Assembly: GCA_963921825.1 (NCBI GenBank)
Contig: OY997594.1
Location: 38,930,557-38,994,556 of the forward strand
Source: Erodium maritimum
Lineage: Eukaryota; Streptophyta; Magnoliopsida; Geraniales; Geraniaceae
Length of the DNA stretch: 64,000 bases
Reading direction: 5' to 3'
This document shows positions 40,715 through 52,445 of this stretch, piece by piece. The position numbers were made by a program, and so were the translations under genes. Under the pieces are notes generated by a model. The model did no database searches. It saw nothing but the letters and a program-made list of their open reading frames with translations, and was not told the DNA's origin. The number at the start of each line of letters is the position of its first letter. The first letter of the stretch is position 1.

Positions 40715-42385
40715 TGTTGGGTCTCGAGGTAGGGTTTGAGATGAACCAACTCGCAGCGGAAAATCAATGAAAACCATGAAACAACTAACAAAGAATGGAT
40801 TCACAAGAGAAAAATTCAGCACTAGTTCTTACCAAAACAAGAACACCGGTTAACGAATGATTGGCTTGAGTCTCCAAGACGCCTACGTATCTACATGGGA
40901 ATCAAAGCCACGTAGTTCTTCTCTTTGAGGACTCAAGAACACAAACATGGAGGTGGAAACTAGCCAAACCCGAAATGGCCATGGAAGAGGGAGAGAAAAT
41001 GTGTTTCCTATTCTTGTCTTGTGTTTGTTATGTTGAAAAAAGATGACTTAAACATAACAAAACCCATACTTGTCCAACTAAAGGCATGGGACAAGTATGG
41101 TGTCAAGTAAGGTGTAAATAGGACAAAGTATGGCAAGACAAGATTGGGTTAGGTGGTGAATCACCAACACCTTAATCCTTGTCTTGCTTACTTAGTACTA
41201 ATTAATCAAGACTTGATTAATTAGTTCCATGGGCCTTGGTTGCATGGGCCTTTCATGGGCCTCTTGGAACATGGCCCGTGGCCATTTCCAACGAGGTCCC
41301 GTGATTCGCTCATCGCCTCCATGCCTTCCATACCGGAAATGTCCAACATTATCCGACGCGATCAATCCCAAGACTCCAAGCCTTGTCTCGATCTGTGAAG
41401 TCCTATTCACTTACGGGCGCATGACCCAAAACCCAGTTTTGGTCATGTCCCGAGACAACTCCCTTTTGCCCATTCTCCATAAATGTTTCAATGAGTTTCA
41501 TCCTCCGGTGTGACCCTTAGGTTTATGCATGTCAATAGATCAACGTAAAATCCCATTTTACTTGATCCTATTTAAGTGGCAACTAACGAGACTTTAGTAT
41601 TGCCTGACACTACATAACGAATCGACCCTGTCGATTCTAACCTTTCCGTCGTCCCTGTCATTATCCTTTTATCTCCGATATCCTGATTGAGATAAGGCAT
41701 AGAGATGTCATCCTTATTATTCTCAATCACCGTTCCTTGATATGTGAGATGACTGAAGATATGATACCCAGTATCATGTGCATGGCCATGCTATTCTTTC
41801 AGTCACTCTCGATCAAGCGGCCGAGAACCGATATCTTTCCCATACCTCAGTATGAGGGATAAATCCCTTAGCTGCCTTTCGTGTCACTCATGTAGCCCGT
41901 CCCCAAGCCAATCATGGCCGTTATGGAAGCCCTGTTACGGACAACGTTAGGCTCAGGTCAAACTCAGTTGTTGACTACATAGCGATCACAAAGACTCCTT
42001 GGTCTAAGGATACATGACAAGCTACGACACTGAATATGTTCATGACTTAATCTATGGCACATATTCAGGACGGGTCGTCCAATATCATGTCCCACATGAT
42101 ATCTATGATCAGACTCCGGAATCCTATTCCAATGACTAACAGAACGTAAGCCATAAAGAGCCATCTTTCATACTAGTCGCTTCTAGTGAAGCTTTGTTGA
42201 CTAGGGACCCATCGAGTGTGATCTATCTCGATCTATGGTTCTATTCGCATGGTGGGCACAGATCAGAGCACACATCGATATATTACTCCAACACATAAGT
42301 AATATAAAGCCGCTTTAAATTTATTGCTAACGATGATATATACATTTGGACATTTAGGATTGAGCTACGGGCACTAAGACTAACA
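40715..42385 (-). repeat. Copia B right LTR
   Basis: 1,671 bp, same ends as 33958-35628 and two substitutions from it. Beyond 42385 the next 14 bases (ATCTCCCACTTGCC) repeat the polypurine region of the left copy and then gypsy gag begins, so the LTR is not at the insertion boundary. Confidence 0.92.
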
Positions 42386-42399
42386 ATCTCCCACTTGCC

Positions 42400-43585
42400 A
42401 AGGTGTGCCCAACCCGGCCGCATCGAAAACAGTCGATCACGTTGTCTCTCGACTCCGTGCCTTGGCTGGTTCGGCTGGTCGCTGGCAGCACCGTAGGCCC
42501 TCCTTCCATCGGGCACTCGCGATGGAATTGGCCTCGCTGCCCGCAGGTAAAGCACGTCGGCGCCCTCTCTGACGCGACTGGCCCGACTGCTGCCACTGAC
42601 CCCCGCTGTCTCGCTCCACCCTGATGAGTCGGTGGTCGAAAGGACCCCGTGGTCCTCTGTCTCCGTGAGTCTCGTGAGTCGGACGGCCCTGCGAAGCTGA
42701 TCGGCCGCTGTCGGACCTCACGGGCCCTGGCTGCATCCTGGATGCCCTGCTCCACTGTTGCCGCGGTGTCCACGAGATCGGTGTACTTCCCCAGCCTCAA
42801 AGCGAGAATCTGGTTCTAAATCCCCAGCCTCAGTCCTCCCTGGAACCGCAGGCAACGGTTCTTCTCGCTTATCACCATCTCTGGCGCGAATCTAGCCAAG
42901 GCTGTGAACCTGGCCTCGTATTCTGCTACCGTCATCCCTTCATGCTCCAGGTCTAGGAACTGTCGATGTCGCTCCAGCCGAGCCGACTCGGGAAAGTACT
43001 GTTCCAGAAAGACCGTCTGGAAGATGTTGTAGTCATAACCGACCATGTCCTTCACACGCCCCCACCAGTGGTAGGCGTTGTCTCTCAGCTAATGGGCCGC
43101 GAAGGACACTCTACGACACCCGATGTATCCAGGTCTCGCGTGACCTGATCTAGCCACCTCTCGGCTAGGTCGGGGTTCGGCTCCCCGAAAAAAGTAGGTA
43201 TCCCGAGCTTCAAGAAGTCTAGCAGTGCTCGGGATGTATGATCCTCTGTTTGAAAGGGTCTCACTGGGACCGCGGCTGCCTCAGGTGCTGGTGAACACGA
43301 CTCTCGGTTGGCGATGAGCGCCACCAAACTCTGGACTGTCCTGGTCAGCTCATCCAGGGCAGCCATGACGGGATGGTCTACGACGGGCGGAACGCCGGGT
43401 GTGCCTGCAGACGGCCCCGCGTCGCTTCTCCTGTCCTCTCCGACAGGAGTGCCCTGCTCTTCCGCGTGCTCGGCGGGCTCAACGGTGGGCACCCTTCCCG
43501 GTGTCCCCGATGACCGTCCCCGCCGGCCCCGCGTGGGCGGCTGACCCCGTGCTCCCGATGCTCGTCCGCGTCTACCGCGAGCCAT
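42400..43585 (-). pseudogene. Gypsy gag pseudogene, C-terminus cut by copia B
   Basis: Starts MARGRRGRASGARG at 43585 and continues LDFLKLGIPTFFGEPNPDLA and ERWLDQVTRDLDTSGV, the capsid start of Tekay-like gags. After a frameshift near 43135 and a TAG comes QLRDNAYHWWGRVKDMVGYD, then FQTVFLEQYFPESARLERHR and MTVAEYEARFTALARFAPEM, a second TAG near 42816, and NQILALRLGKYTDLVDTAAT. Two zinc knuckles follow: CFTCGQRGQFHREC and CFRCGRVGHT, the second ending at the copia junction (42400). Both stops stand where relatives have CAG, consistent with C-to-T decay. Confidence 0.88.
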
Positions 43586-44294
43586 AGTAAGTATCTTCTA
43601 CACGGATACACGCAAACGTTCAGTTTGCAAACTCAAATAAACACAACAAGTTCAAGTACGCTAACGTTCACACGGTCTAAGTTCACTCTAGCGCGTATAT
43701 CACTAATACGTCACGCCGCTCACGCTATTAATACTTTAAATACTAGTATTAGTAAAAGAAACCTCAAAGAGACCGCACTAACGTGCACCAAAACACGCAA
43801 CGACAACCCAACCACACAGCGAACAACAACAACAACCAAATCGACAACTCAAGACCGACCTCAAACACAAGCCAACACGGCCGGGTAACAACAATACACG
43901 CCCACTGGGCCAACCAAACCCAAAACACGCCCACTGGGCCAACCAATTTTAAAACTTTTTCCACTCCATTAAAAATCCTCATTTCTTGACATCAGGTAGT
44001 TACAACCCCGTCCAGTCGTCCCCGAACTACGTTGTAGCCACTTGATACCAACACCGTCACGCTCGACCACAGGAGCGCTCCTGAGTCCAGTCGCGACAGT
44101 TTAAAAACGTTTCACGCAGCAACTCACAAACACTGTGCCAGTAACCCCGTACTGCACAAGCACAAAACAAATCAGGACTCAAATCCTAACGGGTCTACAC
44201 ACGAGTTCCGACTTGCGTACCCAACGCAGGACGAGACTCTACTGACTCGACTCGCCCACCTAATTGACGTGCAGTCCGAGGTATGAAACCTCGT
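43586..44294 (-). other. Gypsy chromovirus leader
   Basis: Untranslated leader between primer site and gag. It is homologous to 61345-62260 of the right-hand gypsy, for example the CAGGTAGTTACAACCC region near 43994 matching near 61640. A short repeat CACGCCCACTGGGCCAACCA occurs twice (43898, 43926); its counterpart is the array at 61725-61915. Confidence 0.7.
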
Positions 44295-44306
44295 GCTCTG
44301 ATACCA
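44295..44306 (-). other. Gypsy chromovirus primer binding site
   Basis: GCTCTGATACCA, the reverse complement of TGGTATCAGAGC, three bases from the 5' LTR boundary at 44310. Confidence 0.9.
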
Positions 44307-44309
44307 AGC

Positions 44310-47071
44310 TGTCACGCCCCAATTTCAGCGAACCGAACTAGGGACGCGAACGTTTAAAAAGTTACAACACTTGAAACCTGTTTTCATTAAATCACTTTAA
44401 AAGCCAGTTTAGTTCCACAAAAGAATATTATTTACATCTCAAAAATATTAGTCCCACACTTGGACAAAACGAGGTACACGTCACTAGACTCAAAACACCC
44501 AGCAACCCGCTTCAAGCTCTTCAAGCTTCAGAAGCTCACCTAGTCCAGATTGCGAACGGTACCTGTAGGAAAAGCAGCTAGGGGTGAGCGTTCGCTCACC
44601 ACCACAGATAACAAACTGACTACGACATACTTAGTAGACAAAGCCGGTGACACCAACAACGACTCAAAAGACACACACACGACCAAGACTTTCCTCAACC
44701 GACTCAACACTCGGACACGTTATGTAGACCCCACACTACGATTAACAACCTCCTCCAAGACACGACTGACGACCACACAAAACCAAACAAGATCACAAAG
44801 GATCGCAAACCAGCTGCTCAGTAACCAATCTTTGTATCTCGCCCTTTCCGATCCCAGTCGGTACAGGCAGTCGACCTGTCGCGCAACTTCTCCCGATCCC
44901 AGTCGGGAGGCTAACCCACAGCCCCTCCGCTTCACCCGATCCCAGTCGGGTGGTTAGCCACACCCGCGCGTCCTTCCCCCGATCCCAGTCGGGGAGCTAG
45001 CCCACAACCCCTCCGCTTCTCCCGATCCCAGTCGGGAGGCTAGCTACACCACACAACCTCCACCAGTATCAAGTAACCAATCACAATCACAAACAAGTTC
45101 AAACAGACAGTAACAACACCGGTGACAACTCCACAGGCACTCAAGGCCAACAAGACACCAACGGTAAAGTACGGGTGCACAACCCCACGGGCACTCACGG
45201 CCACCCAAAACACCGAAACGACCCACGACACCCCGGTGCCACATGCAATTCTACAGTTAACTTTCCCTAGTCAGGGCCGAGATCCGGCTACTTTTCCGTA
45301 CCTCGTAAACAACTCCAAAAGCGCTCCACTAAAACCTGAGATGATCCCAGTCACTCGCCGAGCTTCCCTTTGCCTCGGTCCGCAGCACGATCTAAAAGAA
45401 CACAATTTCAAAGCACTTTTAAACTAGTAGGAATAAACCAAAAATTAAATAACTTAACGCCGAAACGTAACCCAGACAATGTCGATCACTCCCAAACTTC
45501 CCAATTACTCGACATTGTCGATAAAGGACCCGCAAAGGCCCTATTCATCCGACATGGCGAATCTGCCCGGGTTTTGTAAATTGCCTTCCGGGGCTCCCCT
45601 TCGATCGAATCCGAACTCTAATTTTAACACGAAATAACAAATTTATAACGGTTCCGCCGTTAAGTTAGAGGTTACGATTAGTCCAGTTTAAATCCGACAG
45701 TTGTCTTTTACACTCGAGCGGGATAAAAGTGGGATTACGACGGATCGGGTTCGAGCACCCGCGCACCGAACTCAGATTGATCCAAAACCCAGTTAAAACC
45801 AATTTTAACTCAAAACCGTCTTTGAACTCCTTTACTTTATTTAACTCCGACTTTGATTTTAAAACAGAACGATTCCTTTCAGTTCTTTTCCAAACTCAAG
45901 GTTTTGGTCCAAACCTTTCTAAATCCGACCTGAGTTCGTTTTCCCTTTTCGATTTAACTTAACTCAAGTTTAACTTTAAGGACGGACTTTCGTTTTAAAA
46001 CTCTTTTAATTTAACTAGATCTAGTTTTATCAATAACCATTTTTACGTCCGAAAAACGAAGATCGAACTTTTATTCTAAAACTGATTTTCATTCTAACAC
46101 TCAGCTTAAACCTTTTTTTTCCTCACTTAAACAGATCCAAAATTCGTATTGAAACAAATTAACAACAACTTAAATTCTTGTTCTTCCTTACATTTCAGAT
46201 TTACACCAATTTCCAATATTCCTTTAACAAGACCGAAATCACGTTTTTTGTTCTGTTCTTTTCCATTTCCGAAGTTCTATTCCGTCCCAACCAGATCCAG
46301 AACAGAACATGTCCTGTCACCGACCAGATCTGAACGAACTCGGGAAAGGAAAAACAAGAGAAGAAGGACGAGATCGGATTGGGTCCGGCCGATCACCGGC
46401 GACGCCGTTATCGGCCGAGTTTCCACGGGCCGAGAACTCACCGTAAAGAAACGGTGGCGGGCGGTGGAGAGCGGCGGTGTATGGCGATGGCGGTCGCGGC
46501 CGGTCCTCTCTAGATCGAAGGAGAGGAGGGTTCCGGGCTCGGTGGCGGCGGCGGTGCGTATGAACGGAGAAGAAGGACGGAGAGAGGCACGGGCTCAGTG
46601 CCGTGGCCGGCGAGCTCGAGAGGAACCGTGAGGAAGGGGGAAGATAACGGCGCCGGCGGACGGTTTTTGGACGGAGACGGAGAAGAGACTGGTCGGAGAG
46701 GGTGAGGAGGATGGGAATGAGGGTGGTGAGGGAGGTGGCGGCCGGAAACGCCGTGGTCGGCGAGCTCGAGATGAACCAGAGAGGGAGAGAGAAAACGGGA
46801 TCGGGAGAGAGAGAGGGTGAGGAGGTGGTCTGGCTGCGCGTTTCTAACGCTGAAACCCTAGGGTTTCAGCTTATAAGGGCGCGAGTTGGGCCGGCCATTT
46901 CGGGCCTCAGAAGAAAAAAACGGGCCCAAGGCCCAAACGTGGCTGGCCGAAACTGGCCTGGCCTGCCCAGTTTTCATTTTTTTTTTTTGCTTTACCACTT
47001 TTTTCAAAAACCTACCCTAAGGTTTTCAGGTTGCAAATTAATACCCTTTTGAAAGCGAAGCGGGTTTTACA
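44310..47071 (-). repeat. 5' LTR (LTR e) of the gypsy chromovirus, hybrid U3
   Basis: 2,762 bp with the same ends and organisation as LTR d. A 405-bp segment corresponding to 27770-28174 of LTR d, including an array, is deleted between two short AC repeats at about 45213. Apart from that and small indels the two LTRs are very similar, suggesting a fairly recent insertion. Type I/II breakpoint at about 45597. TATA-like site at 46868-46878. Confidence 0.93.
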
Positions 47072-47076
47072 TCAAG
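47072..47076. repeat. Target site duplication TCAAG, right copy
   Basis: Matches 26861-26865. Confidence 0.92.
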
Positions 47077-47296
47077 CATGGTGTAGGGAATCCATACACA
47101 AGTTATGGACCTGAAGTTCATAAAAATCTAGTACCAAGTGTTGATGATGGATGCAAAGATTATCAAGCTGTTGGCTGACATGGAAAAAGACGACATCACT
47201 AACTGGACATCAGATGAAATACCTTCCAAGGAACACATGTTGCTGGCACTAAGGGAATATCAACAGTTCCTGGGAAATCTTAAGGTAGATCCATAA
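47077..47296 (+). pseudogene. Small coiled-coil-like ORF of the Mutator region, copy 2, C-terminal part
   Basis: Continues the gene broken at 26865. After stops and at least one frameshift a frame reads MMDAKIIKLLADMEKDDITN, then SDEIPSKEHMLLALREYQQF and LGNLKVDP before a TAA at 47294-47296. The DDIT...EHM motif and the C-terminal helix match copy 1 (18779 and its continuation). A leucine/charged heptad pattern suggests a coiled coil. Both copies lie in FAR1-like Mutator DNA, so an accessory role in the transposon is the simplest inference, but no known family fits. Confidence 0.5.
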
Positions 47297-47799
47297 GCCA
47301 TATCCAGACCTATGATGAATGGTGTTGTAGTTCATGTATTTCATATATGTCGGCTTTTGACTGTTTTTTTGGTGTTTCGAACAACATCTTATTCAAATGA
47401 ATTTATGAATATTTAACTTTACTAATTCTGCATTAGTATTATATATCCTTATTCAACATGAAGCAATAGTAATCTCAAATTGTAACTTATAAATCCTCAA
47501 GCTACAAAAACTGGTTAAGGGCTTGACCATGTGAGCATGCACTCGAACTCAAAAATGAAAGTGTTCTCGAACTAGATGTTATAAATTCTCAAAACGGCCA
47601 GTGCACATTTTATGCAATAGAAAAAGTATATTCTCTAAAACCGGGCGTTAGAATATTCTCAAACACACAAATATGCTTCCTCAAACCATGTAATTTATAT
47701 TTTCAACCGAAAATACTAATGCAGTTACTCGCTCTCAAAAATAAAAGTATTCTCGAACTAGATATACAATATTCTCAAAACGGACATTCAAGTGTGAAA
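47297..47799. other. 3' flank of the small ORF with TATTCTCAAAC motifs
   Basis: Reads like a 3' UTR, followed by DNA with repeated TATTCTCAAA, CTCGAACTAGAT and CTCAAAA motifs (for example 47577, 47650, 47767). The AAAAATGAAAGTGTTCTCG and AAAAATAAAAGTATTCTCG phrases at 47550 and 47739 are imperfect repeats. No coding signal. Confidence 0.45.
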
Positions 47800-48662
47800 G
47801 GCTCATAAGGTGCAAACCAGTGAACTGCATCAGGTTCGTCCATCACGCATCATCGACAAGCCCTAGCTAAGCGCGAGAATTAGGCCTATATCTCGTCCAC
47901 ACACCTCTATCTAGGGGAAAATCCGTCAATCAGCAAATTCGTACTCGAATCAAACACATAATTGGAAATTCTCTCGAAGAAATCTCTGAGATTTCCAAAA
48001 TCAACCATAGTTTGGAGATTCTCTCAAAGAAATCGAGTTCGTGGACGAGATTGAAAGAAACTATGATTCTCTGATTTCAAACAAAAACTGAGAACCAATT
48101 CTTCAAAGATCGCAACTATGATCCAGTTCGTCGGAGATCGCACTAGAGATCACTGGAGATATTCACGAAAATCGTCGGATTTGTTCACCAAGTTCGACAA
48201 TCATCAATCGAGATGTCATCTACTATATGTAAGCACAAATCTTCACAAAAAGAAAATGATTTGCTTCTATTTTCGGTGTGAATTCTATTTATGCGTTGCC
48301 TGAAACATCATAAACATGTTTGTGTCGAGTGTGTGCAAACTAGAATGCATATATACTCAAACATTGAACTCTTGTTGTGTTGTATCCTCCGTGATTCTGG
48401 CTTTCTTTATTTGCAAACTGGGATGCTTATATCCTCAAACACAAAACTCTGATGTGTCTGTGACGATGTAACATGTACCTTACTCTTCGTGTGCTTGTAT
48501 GTGCTTTGATTACATACTGTAATGCCTTAATCCTCAAACATAAACTATGTAGTGCATGTGCGTCATATATGAGTCTGTTATGATTATCTGAATCTATGTT
48601 TGCTTTATTTACAATCTGGAATAATTATATTCTTAAACTAAGTCATGTTGTCTTGAAAATCA
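47800..48662 (+). mobile_element. 5' leader of the FAR1-like Mutator element, copy 2
   Basis: AAGGTGCAAACCAGTGAACTGC near 47806 resembles the terminal sequences at 14181 and 14502. Then, as in copy 1, come GTCCACACACCTCTA, TAGGGGAAA, repeated GGAGAT-type phrases, CATCGAGATGTCATC-like sequence and GATTTGCTTC near 48255. A degenerate repeat array (48335-48640) leads into the transposase coding region. An inverted terminal partner beyond the gene was not found; a gypsy LTR begins at 58103. Confidence 0.55.
48335..48640 (+). repeat. Degenerate array, TGCAAAC...CCTCAAAC unit, four copies
   Basis: Units at about 48335 (TGCAAACTAGAATGC then ATACTCAAAC), 48409 (TGCAAACTGGGATGC then ATCCTCAAAC), 48512 and 48606. 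They match the seven-copy array at 15093-15630 in unit and position relative to the terminal sequence. Confidence 0.6.
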
Positions 48663-49326
48663 GCTCCAAGCACGGACAGTGACTGTGCTATAGAATCCGA
48701 CTTGCAAGACATTGTACTATTGTTAGCTGGAGGAACAAGGATATTCTTTCCATCTTGCCAGCCTGAGCGAACGCGGTTTGTAGGAAAAGAATTCAACACA
48801 TTGGATCAAGCAATAGATTTCTACTAGAATTATGGTCGGCTGTCCGGATTCACTACAAGAAGGTATGCGGACAGGAAGTATAAAGCAAACCACGTAATGA
48901 TAAAGTACATGGTATACTCCAAACAAGGTGAGATCCCAGAATAAAACAGCCCACAAGTTTCTAAGACTACGAAAAAGAGGAAAATATTTCTCATAAGGAT
49001 TAATTGTGAAGAGATGATAAGGATCACATTTGTATCAGAGAAAGTAGGGTACAAGGTTTCAAAGTTTATTGAACGTCACAACCACCCTTTCGTTGGAGGA
49101 GAGCATAGGCATGAAATGCGTGGCAATAGACACATGGGAGGGAACCATGTTGAGTATATGAACTTTTGCGAGAGATCGGGAATAGAGCCTTCAAAGGCTC
49201 ACAGACAAATTAGTGAATCACGTGGAGGTCCCAACCATGTCGGAGCTTCAAAGATTGATTTCCTCAACTACCACATGGACTTGAAAGCCTATATTGGAGG
49301 CAATGATGTTCAGATAATCCTTGATC
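48663..49326 (+). pseudogene. FAR1-like Mutator transposase, N-terminal DNA-binding part
   Basis: In frame with two stops: LQDIVLLLAGGTRIFFPSCQ, then FVGKEFNTLDQAIDFY (stop) NYGRLSGFTTRR, which is the FAR1 DNA-binding domain signature, and later RINCEEMIRITFVSEKVGYK and VSKFIERHNHPFVGGEHRHE. It ends DLKAYIGGNDVQIILD at 49326, where solo LTR f begins; the frame resumes at 52235. FAR1-type proteins derive from Mutator-like transposases. Two more insertions and several stops downstream show that this one is dead. A host FRS gene is possible but less likely given the element-like leader. Confidence 0.82.
49322..49326. repeat. Target site duplication TGATC, left copy
   Basis: Repeated at 52230-52234 on the other side of LTR f. 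Confidence 0.92.
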
Positions 49327-52229
49327 TGTAAGAACCACTCCCGGTCAACGCTAGTCAAATCGGCGAAAAACAGGAGAATTTAAAAATTTTAGACAGACAC
49401 TTAAATGAACCTAAATATGACCCCGAGGGTCATACCGGACTTAATTTGACCCCGATATCGACCAAAGTGAGTTCCGGGGGACTCAGGGCCACTTTCTGAC
49501 CAATTTGGGAAATGTTGACTTTTCGTTGGAAAAGTCAACCGAGCGACGATTTGGTCCATTCGAGGTCCGTTTTGGATCCAAAAAGCTTAGCCGTCGTCGC
49601 AGCGGTCTTAGTTGAGCCGTTTCCTTGTAGCCCGTGAAGTTTCGTAATTTCTTGGAAAAAGTGCCCGCCCGGGGCCCCGCACAGTCAAAAAGGTGTGGGA
49701 CCCACTTGCCACTTGTCAAACAAGTGGTGGTGTTAGGTTTTTGGGACAAAACAAGAAGACTACAAGGGAGGGGGTGTTCGGCCTTGTTAAAAAAAAAGAG
49801 AAAAAAAAAGGGTTTTAGAGAGAGAAAAGAAGAGAGAAGAAAGGGAGAGAAAAGAGAAGGGGTGTTGGGGTTTTGCCACTATTCCCGAGCATCAAACCGT
49901 TGGATCGTCTCAAAGCTAGAAGAATCGAGCTCACACCGTCATTCTCTACGGTGAGCATCGAACTGATTTTCGTTTTTTTAAGTTTGAAAGTTAGGGTTTT
50001 GGGTAAAAACTAGTAGTTTATGGTGGTGTTGAGGTGTGGGGCTCGTTGGAGACGTTTTGGAGCGAGATTAGGACGTTTTCCGGTGACCGGAGGCTCGGGG
50101 GAGCTCCGGCCACCGTGTATGGTGGCTGGCCGGCCATGGGGTGGCTGGCAGGAGCTAGGATCGGCCACCACCATGGTGGACCGGCCCCAAAATGGCCCTA
50201 GCCACCCACGGCCAAGGGTGGCCGGGTGGGGCCCACATGCTCGGGTATTCGGGTTTCGTGTTCGGGTGGTTTAGGACGTTCCCCAAGTAATTAATCCACA
50301 CCCGGATCGAAATTTGGATTTAGATTGTGAAAGTTGTAATTGACGGGTTTAGAAACTTTAAACGCGAATTAAATTACTCGGAAGTCGGAATTTGATTTCG
50401 TCGAGTGCATAGGAACCCTTGAATTATTCTAAGACCGTAGAAACGAAAACGGGAATTTTCAGAGCCCCGGAAGGGCGTTTTCAAAACCCGGGAAGATTCG
50501 CCATGTAGGGCGAGTCGGGCTTTTCCAAGTCCATTATCGACAATGTCGAGTAATTGGGAAGTTTGGTAGTGATCGACATTGTCGGGGTTACTTTTAGGCG
50601 TCAAGTTTATTAAAATTCAGTTTGTGCCTGCGAACTTAAAGTTGTGTTAAATTGTATTCTTATTAGATCGTGCTGCCGATAGAGGAAAGGGAAAGCTAGG
50701 AGAGTGATCGAGATCACGCCGGAGCTTTTTTGTGAGCTTTTGGAGAAAGCATACGAGGTAGGGAAAAGTAGCCGGATCTCGGCCCTGATTAGGGAAAGTT
50801 AACAGTAGAAATGCATGTGACACCGGGGTGTCGTGGGTTAAGTAAGTTTTTCGAATAATAGAAAGGTAGGCGACACTGGGTGTTGTCGTATGATACGGTA
50901 ACGTATCGAACAATAGAAATGCATGTGACACTTAGTAGTGTTGTAGGAGCAGTGAACTTTCGGTATTAGAATTACAGGAGGCATTTGGTTATGCCCGGAG
51001 GTTGATTGTTTAGTTTGTGTCTTGGGTGGCCATGAGAGCCCGTACTTTACTGTTTGTGTCTTAGGTGGCCATGAGAGCCCGTACTTTACTGTTTGTGTCT
51101 TAGGTGGTGGCCATGAGAGCCCGTACTTTAATGTCTGTGTCTTGGGTGGCCATGAGAGCCCGTACTTTACTGTTTGTGTCTTGGGTGGCCATGAGAGCCC
51201 GTGTTTTACCGTTGGTGTCTTGGGTGGCCATGAGTGCCCGTGGGGTTGTTGAACCCGTGTTTTACCGTTGGTGTCTTGGGTGGTCATGAGTGCCCGTGGG
51301 GTTGTTGAACCCGTGTTTTACTGTTGGTGTCTTGGGTGGCCATGAGTGCCTGTGGAGTGTTAAGCCGGTGGTGTTGCTGCTGTTGAACTTTGCTTGTGCT
51401 TGTGACTGTGGTTTCCTGGGGTTGGTGAGTGTGACAGGTCGACAGCCTGATCCGACTTTGTGTCGGGAAAAGTGCGATAGGTCGACTGCCTGATCCAACC
51501 GTCGCGTTGGGAAAAGGGAAATAGTTCGACAGCCTATCCGATTGGGGTCGGGAAAAGTGCGACAAGTCGACAGCCTGATCCAACCGTCGCGTTGGGAAAA
51601 GTGCGACATGTCGGCCGCCTGATCCAACCGTCGCGTTGGGAAAAGGGTAGGGGGTTACTGAGCAGCTGGAATGCGATCCTTTGCGATCTTGTTTGGTATG
51701 CGATCCTTTGTGATCTTGGGTGTTGCGTGGTTATCGTTTGTGTCCTTGGAAGAGGTCGTAATCGTTGTGTCGGGTTTACATTACGTGTCCGAGTGTTGAG
51801 TCGGTTGAGGAAAGTATTAGTCGTGTGTCAGTCGGGTCACTTGAGTTTGGGGATAGTAGTCCCCGGTGTTCGGATTGTTGTTGGTGTTACCGGCATTGTC
51901 TGCTAGTATGCCGTAGTTAGTCTGTTATCTGTGGTGGTGAGCGAACACTCACCCCTAGCTGATTTTCCTACAGGTACTGGTCGCGGGACGGACTAGGTGA
52001 GCTTCCGAAGCTTGAAGAGCTAGGAGCGGGAGTCCGGGTTTACTTTTGAGTCTAGCGACGTAAGCCTTGTATTTTGTCCGCTTGTTGGGACGTACTTTTG
52101 AGTTGTAAATAATTATTTTGTTTAAGTAAATGGTGGTTTTAAAGTGATTTATTTAAAAGGTTTGAAAATGTTTTATTGTTTTAAACGTTCGCATTCCGGG
52201 TTCAGTTCTACTGAATTTGGGGCGTGACA
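49327..52229 (+). repeat. Solo gypsy LTR f (type I U3), in the transposase gene
   Basis: 2,903 bp, TGTAAGAACCACTCCCGG to GGGGCGTGACA, flanked by TGATC on both sides with no internal sequence. Paired CGACAATGTCGA arms lie at 50537-50583, the GAGGTAGGGAAAAGTAGCC box at 50756, arrays at 51010-51365 and 51436-51645, and the palindrome with CCCCTAGCTGATTTTCCTAC at 51938-51975. It splits the coding exon of the FAR1-like gene. Confidence 0.94.
51010..51645 (+). repeat. Tandem arrays in LTR f
   Basis: First about five 38-40-bp units (GTCTTGGGTGGCCATGAG then AGCCCGTACTTTACTG), then three 54-57-bp units with TGCCCGTGGGGTTGTTGAAC, then from 51436 five about 43-bp units with GGTCGACAGCCTGATCC or variants. 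Confidence 0.85.
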
Positions 52230-52234
52230 TGATC

Positions 52235-52397
52235 ACTTCTATGAGAAGAATGTAGCCAACAACTCATTCTAAAATGAGTACGATGTTGACATAACCAGCA
52301 GCCTCACTAAGCTATTCTGGTGTGATGAAGTAGCTATAAACAATTACAAGCTTTACGGGGATAATGTTACCTTTGATACAACTTACAAGACTAACCA
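52235..52397 (+). pseudogene. FAR1-like transposase, start of the catalytic domain
   Basis: Resumes in frame after the LTR: HFYEKNVANNSF, a stop, then SSLTKLFWCDEVAINNYKLY and GDNVTFDTTYKTNQ. The Asp in VTFDTTYKTN is the first residue of the Mutator DDE triad. The exon ends at a good donor site GTAAGT (52398). Joining to 52909 restores the phrase TNQYSMPFCPF, so the splice is supported by homology. Confidence 0.85.
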
Positions 52398-52436
52398 GTA
52401 AGTATTATTCCAATTTCCCATACATTTAATAGCTAT

Positions 52437-52445
52437 TATAAGCAT
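52437..52445. repeat. 9-bp target site duplication TATAAGCAT, left copy
   Basis: Repeated exactly at 52869-52877, as expected of Mutator-type insertion. Confidence 0.92.

Larger units (their letters stand above)
33189..42399 (-). mobile_element. Copia B, circularly permuted insertion with terminal redundancy
   Basis: From left to right the insert has a leader fragment (33189-33944), primer site, LTR (33958-35628), polypurine tract, pol, gag, leader again (39946-40701), primer site, LTR (40715-42385) and 14 bases of the polypurine region (42386-42399). The 2,454-bp block 33189-35642 recurs at 39946-42399 with a constant offset of 6,757 and only two differences seen by eye (34354/41111 and 35157/41914). 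A normal element would end in LTRs with a 5-bp duplication. This one ends in internal sequence with none. The span equals 1.36 times a 6,757-bp one-LTR circle. Confidence 0.85.
26866..47071 (-). mobile_element. Full-length Ty3/gypsy chromovirus (Tekay-like), minus strand, with nested copia B
   Basis: Both LTRs (26866-30017 as 3', 44310-47071 as 5'), a primer site, leader, gag, pol, a C-terminal chromodomain, a polypurine tract and a perfect 5-bp duplication TCAAG are present. The 20.2-kb span includes a 9.2-kb copia insertion (33189-42399), so the element itself was about 11 kb. The chromodomain after integrase, LTRs near 3 kb and the tRNA-Met primer site fit the Tekay/Del clade. Coding regions carry stops, frameshifts and loss of the protease catalytic part, so it is not autonomous. 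Confidence 0.93.
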
